Below are positions 6,509 through 8,521 of a DNA stretch of 8,521 bases, one piece after another. The position numbers were made by a program, and so were the translations under genes. The first letter of the stretch is position 1. Each line of letters opens with the position of its first letter. The DNA is from Verrucomicrobiota bacterium. Lineage in GTDB: Bacteria; Verrucomicrobiota; Verrucomicrobiia; Chthoniobacterales; UBA10450. Under the pieces are notes generated by a model that saw only the letters and a list, made by a program, of their open reading frames with translations, was not told the DNA's origin and made no database searches. The stretch lies in NCBI GenBank assembly GCA_003221375.1, contig QHRI01000203.1:1-8521 (forward strand), given 5' to 3'.

Positions 6509-6709
6509 CGCGCAATCGCTCGTCGCGCTGCGGCCTTAATGTCGCATCATCTGCTATTCTCCGCGCTCCGCTCTCTGGTTTTGATCGTCCAAATGTCGAG
6601 ATCTGACGCCGCAGTCTTTTGCGATAGCCACTTTTTTTGCGGCGCGTCGCATCGATTACGCCCGAAGCGCCGACTAGGCGATGCTCTGGGCATCTTCGTG
6701 ATGAGTCTT

Positions 6710-7228
6710 CTACCCAGTCTTTTTCGATTTTGTTCTCAGCGCGAGGCGACTGGCAAGGGCATTGAGAATTTCCGGGTTCCCGAGCGCCCAGGCATTATCA
6801 ATCGTTATGCTCTTGAAGCGCCACTTATCGCCATCGCGCATCAGGTTGCAATCATAGCGATTCATCAACAATGCGTATTCTGAGCCACGGCGCGAACCCT
6901 CGCGCGGCAGGAAATGCTGCGACAAAACGTAGGCATACAAGGTAGCTGTATCACCGCTAATCTCGATTTGGAGATTGCTTACACTGTGACTGGTATCGAG
7001 CGGACCGATAAATGGAAGAACCCCGTTCAAGATAGCGTCGCGACCACTCAGTAGCGGAAAATCGATCTCGAGTTTTCTTCCCGCGGGTCTGAAATCGAAA
7101 TGGCAATCCTCCGTCAATGCCGACCTCAGCGAATCGGCATCACCATGATCGAGACCAAAAGCGTAACGATGCAGGGCATCAGCAATTTCAAATCGATCGT
7201 GAGCTAATTGAGCGAGGTCCGTCTCCAT
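6710..7228 (-). CDS. SnoaL-like / NTF2-fold protein (bile-acid dehydratase-type)
   Basis: This is a 172-residue single-domain protein of the SnoaL_4 type (alpha+beta cone, NTF2 superfamily). Its features are HRYAFGLDHGDADSLRSALTED (20-41), the DTSH turn with H81, SNLQIEISGDTATLYAYV (84-101) and DGDKWRFKSITID (132-144). Y22, D27 and H81 are placed like the Tyr-Asp-His set of the bile acid 7-alpha-dehydratase group, so dehydratase or isomerase chemistry in a hydrophobic pocket is possible. Many such proteins have unknown substrates. The frame stays open upstream to an ATG at 7375, but those 49 residues are Ser/Arg/Thr-rich and lie over a different coding frame (see 7266-7422). The ATG at 7228 begins exactly where the family sequence starts. 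No strong ribosome binding site precedes it, so translation may depend on the gene upstream, 37 bases away. Confidence 0.85.
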   Translation of the reverse strand: METDLAQLAHDRFEIADALHRYAFGLDHGDADSLRSALTEDCHFDFRPAGRKLEIDFPLLSGRDAILNGVLPFIGPLDTSHSVSNLQIEISGDTATLYAYVLSQHFLPREGSRRGSEYALLMNRYDCNLMRDGDKWRFKSITIDNAWALGNPEILNALASRLALRTKSKKTG

Positions 7229-7265
7229 TACCAGGACGTTCGCTAATCCATTCCGAGATGTGTTG

Positions 7266-7422
7266 TCAAGATCGCACGAGCTCTTCGATCCGGTTCCACT
7301 CGTCGGCACTGAGCTGCAGTTTCTTCGCGTTCTCGCGATCAGGCGGCCAACTCCCATCGGCGCCCAGGTAATCATTCCGAGGAGCGAGGTAGCTTGATTT
7401 CTTTCAGGTCGCCCCCTGTCAT
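7266..7422 (-). pseudogene. Small frameshifted gene upstream of the SnoaL-like gene
   Basis: An ATG at 7422 with AAGGAAG just upstream (7433-7427) opens MTGGDLKEIKLPRSSE and hits TGA at 7374-7372. In the next frame the same stretch continues as SSYLAPRNDYLGADGSW, then PPDRENAKKLQLSADEW and NRIEELVRS, with a TGA at 7268-7266. That frame has no start codon of its own after its upstream stop. Its codons (CTG, GGC, GCC, AAC, CTC, GAG) look like those of the neighbours. A single base change in length between about 7403 and 7375 would join the two into one protein of about 51 residues. The natural reading is a small soluble gene with one frameshift, or a sequencing error. I do not recognise the family. 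It sits directly before the SnoaL-like gene on the same strand, with a 37-base gap, and is divergent from malate synthase. Confidence 0.5.
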
Positions 7423-7491
7423 ATTTCTTCCTTGTCCGACGCGCGAAAGTAACAGCGCGGCCGCGAATTGTAAGGTAGTGTTTTCATCTTT

Positions 7492-8521
7492 ATGACCACT
7501 CCTTCCACCAAGGCCAAGGCAAGTCGCAGTCCCCTGCCCTCCGGCGTGGAAGTCCTGGGAGAGATCACACCGGCTCTTTCTGAAATCTTAACTCCGGAAG
7601 CGCTCGCCTTTGTCGCAAAGCTGCAACGTCAGTTCGGCACGCGGCGCAAGCAATGTCTCGAGCGCCGGCAGGAACGGCAGAGACGGCTTGATCACGGCGA
7701 AGGGCTCGACTTCTTGCCGGAGACGAAACAGATCCGCGAGGGCGACTGGAAGTGTGCGCCGATCCCGGGCGACATCCAGGACCGCCGGGTCGAAATCACC
7801 GGGCCGACCGATCGCAAGATGGTTATCAACGCGCTGAATTCCGGCGCAAAGATTTTCATGGCGGATTTTGAAGACGCGAACGCGCCGACCTGGAGGAACA
7901 TGGTGGAAGGTCAAATCAATTTGCGCGACGCCATTCGCGGCACAATTGATTTCACCAATCCCGAAGGAAAAGAGTACAAGCTCAATGAGCAAGTCGCCGT
8001 GCTTATGCCCCGGCCGCGCGGCTGGCATTTGATGGAGAAGCACGTGCTGATCGATGGCGAACCAGCCGCCGGGGGCCTTTTCGACTTTGGATTGTTTTTT
8101 TACCACAACGCGCAGGAACTGATCGCGCGTGGAAGCGGTCCTTATTTCTATCTGCCCAAGATGGAGAGCCACCTCGAGGCGCGCATTTGGAACGACGTCT
8201 TTGTGTTGGCGCAGGAAGAGTTGAGCATTCCGTACGGTACTATTCGCGCCACGGTCTTGGTCGAGACAATTCCGGCCGCCTTTGAGATGGACGAAATTCT
8301 ATACGAATTACGCGATCATTCGTCCGGGCTCAACTGCGGTCGCTGGGACTACATCTTCTCGTGTATTAAACGGTTTCGGAACAAGCGCGATTTTCTACTG
8401 GCCGACCGCGCCTTGATCACCATGACCACGCATTTCATGCATTCGTACTCCCTGCTCTGCATTAAGACGTGCCATCGGCGAGGCACTTTCGCGATGGGCG
8501 GAATGGCCGCGCAGATTCCGG
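7492..8521 (+). CDS. aceB: Malate synthase A, N-terminal two-thirds (3' end outside window)
   Basis: The frame is open from the ATG at 7492 through the last base (343 codons visible of about 530). Malate synthase joins glyoxylate and acetyl-CoA to malate, the second step of the glyoxylate shunt, allowing growth on acetate and fatty acids. Hallmarks are [13 protein letters not shown] (122-134), RPRGWHL (174-180, containing an arginine that contacts glyoxylate), [18 protein letters not shown] (220-237), [20 protein letters not shown] (254-273), [12 protein letters not shown] (279-290) and [19 protein letters not shown] (325-343). E258 and D286 are spaced 28 residues apart, as are the Mg2+-binding Glu and Asp of the family. 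The catalytic Asp near the C-terminus lies beyond the window. No strong ribosome binding site precedes the ATG (AAGG is 16 bases away). The first 20 residues are variable and rich in Ser/Lys. Isocitrate lyase, the usual partner, is not visible and could lie downstream. Confidence 0.97.
   Translation, partial: MTTPSTKAKASRSPLPSGVEVLGEITPALSEILTPEALAFVAKLQRQFGTRRKQCLERRQERQRRLDHGEGLDFLPETKQIREGDWKCAPIPGDIQDRRVEITGPTDRKMVINALNSGAKIFMADFEDANAPTWRNMVEGQINLRDAIRGTIDFTNPEGKEYKLNEQVAVLMPRPRGWHLMEKHVLIDGEPAAGGLFDFGLFFYHNAQELIARGSGPYFYLPKMESHLEARIWNDVFVLAQEELSIPYGTIRATVLVETIPAAFEMDEILYELRDHSSGLNCGRWDYIFSCIKRFRNKRDFLLADRALITMTTHFMHSYSLLCIKTCHRRGTFAMGGMAAQIP

Noticed and set aside
6509..6709. Possible small genes in the gap between the SnoaL-like and DUF6058 genes
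   Set aside because: Only short frames of under 50 codons occur, without ribosome binding sites or recognisable motifs. A 5-bp hairpin (GATGC/GCATC) near 6680-6694 lacks a T-run.
7229..7375. N-terminal extension of the SnoaL-like protein to the ATG at 7375
   Set aside because: The 49 added residues are Ser/Arg/Thr-rich, unlike the family, and lie over a better coding frame on the same strand. The family sequence begins at 7228.
7423..7491. Promoter boxes for malate synthase in the divergent gap
   Set aside because: No pair of -35 and -10 boxes with proper spacing could be found by eye.
7588..8172. Minus-strand 194-residue open frame
   Set aside because: It is fully antisense to the malate synthase coding sequence, whose conserved motifs are unmistakable.

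Overview
The window comes from a bacterial chromosome of moderate GC content (by eye a little above half G+C). The mix of genes suggests a soil-type bacterium of the Verrucomicrobiota (Chthoniobacterales-like) or Acidobacteriota: several small secreted proteins of unknown function, a Tyr/Gly-rich exported protein, a PQQ-like beta-propeller, a DUF6058 protein and an aceB-type malate synthase. This placement is inference from remembered family distributions. No rRNA, tRNA or other phylogenetic marker is visible.

Layout. Plus strand, left end: the 3' part of a secreted hypothetical gene (1-324), then a complete CPBP-family membrane protease (463-1425). Minus strand: a small exported Tyr-rich protein (1626-1901) with a clear ribosome binding site and an intrinsic terminator, then a cysteine-synthase gene (2192-3098) broken by an internal deletion of roughly 95 bases. 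A 77-bp double-hairpin palindromic element sits just after the stop codon of the broken gene. Plus strand, centre: a secreted two-module protein and an eight-bladed propeller protein joined by an ATGA overlap (3219-5239). Minus strand, right: a small DUF4404-like protein (5340-5672), a DUF6058 protein (5834-6466), a SnoaL-like protein (6710-7228) and, directly upstream of that, a small frameshifted gene (7266-7422). Plus strand, right end: malate synthase A (7492 onward), cut by the window edge. It is divergent from the small frameshifted gene.

How the genes relate. Most look like separate housekeeping or accessory genes rather than one system. The only tight operon signal is the overlap between the secreted two-module protein and the propeller. 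The glyoxylate-shunt gene and the cysteine-synthase remnant are ordinary metabolism. I see no defence system, CRISPR array, transposase, prophage or biosynthetic cluster, and no convincing new multi-gene system. The points most worth a second look are the two broken genes (possible decay or assembly error), the 77-bp palindromic element, and the small unknown genes beside them.
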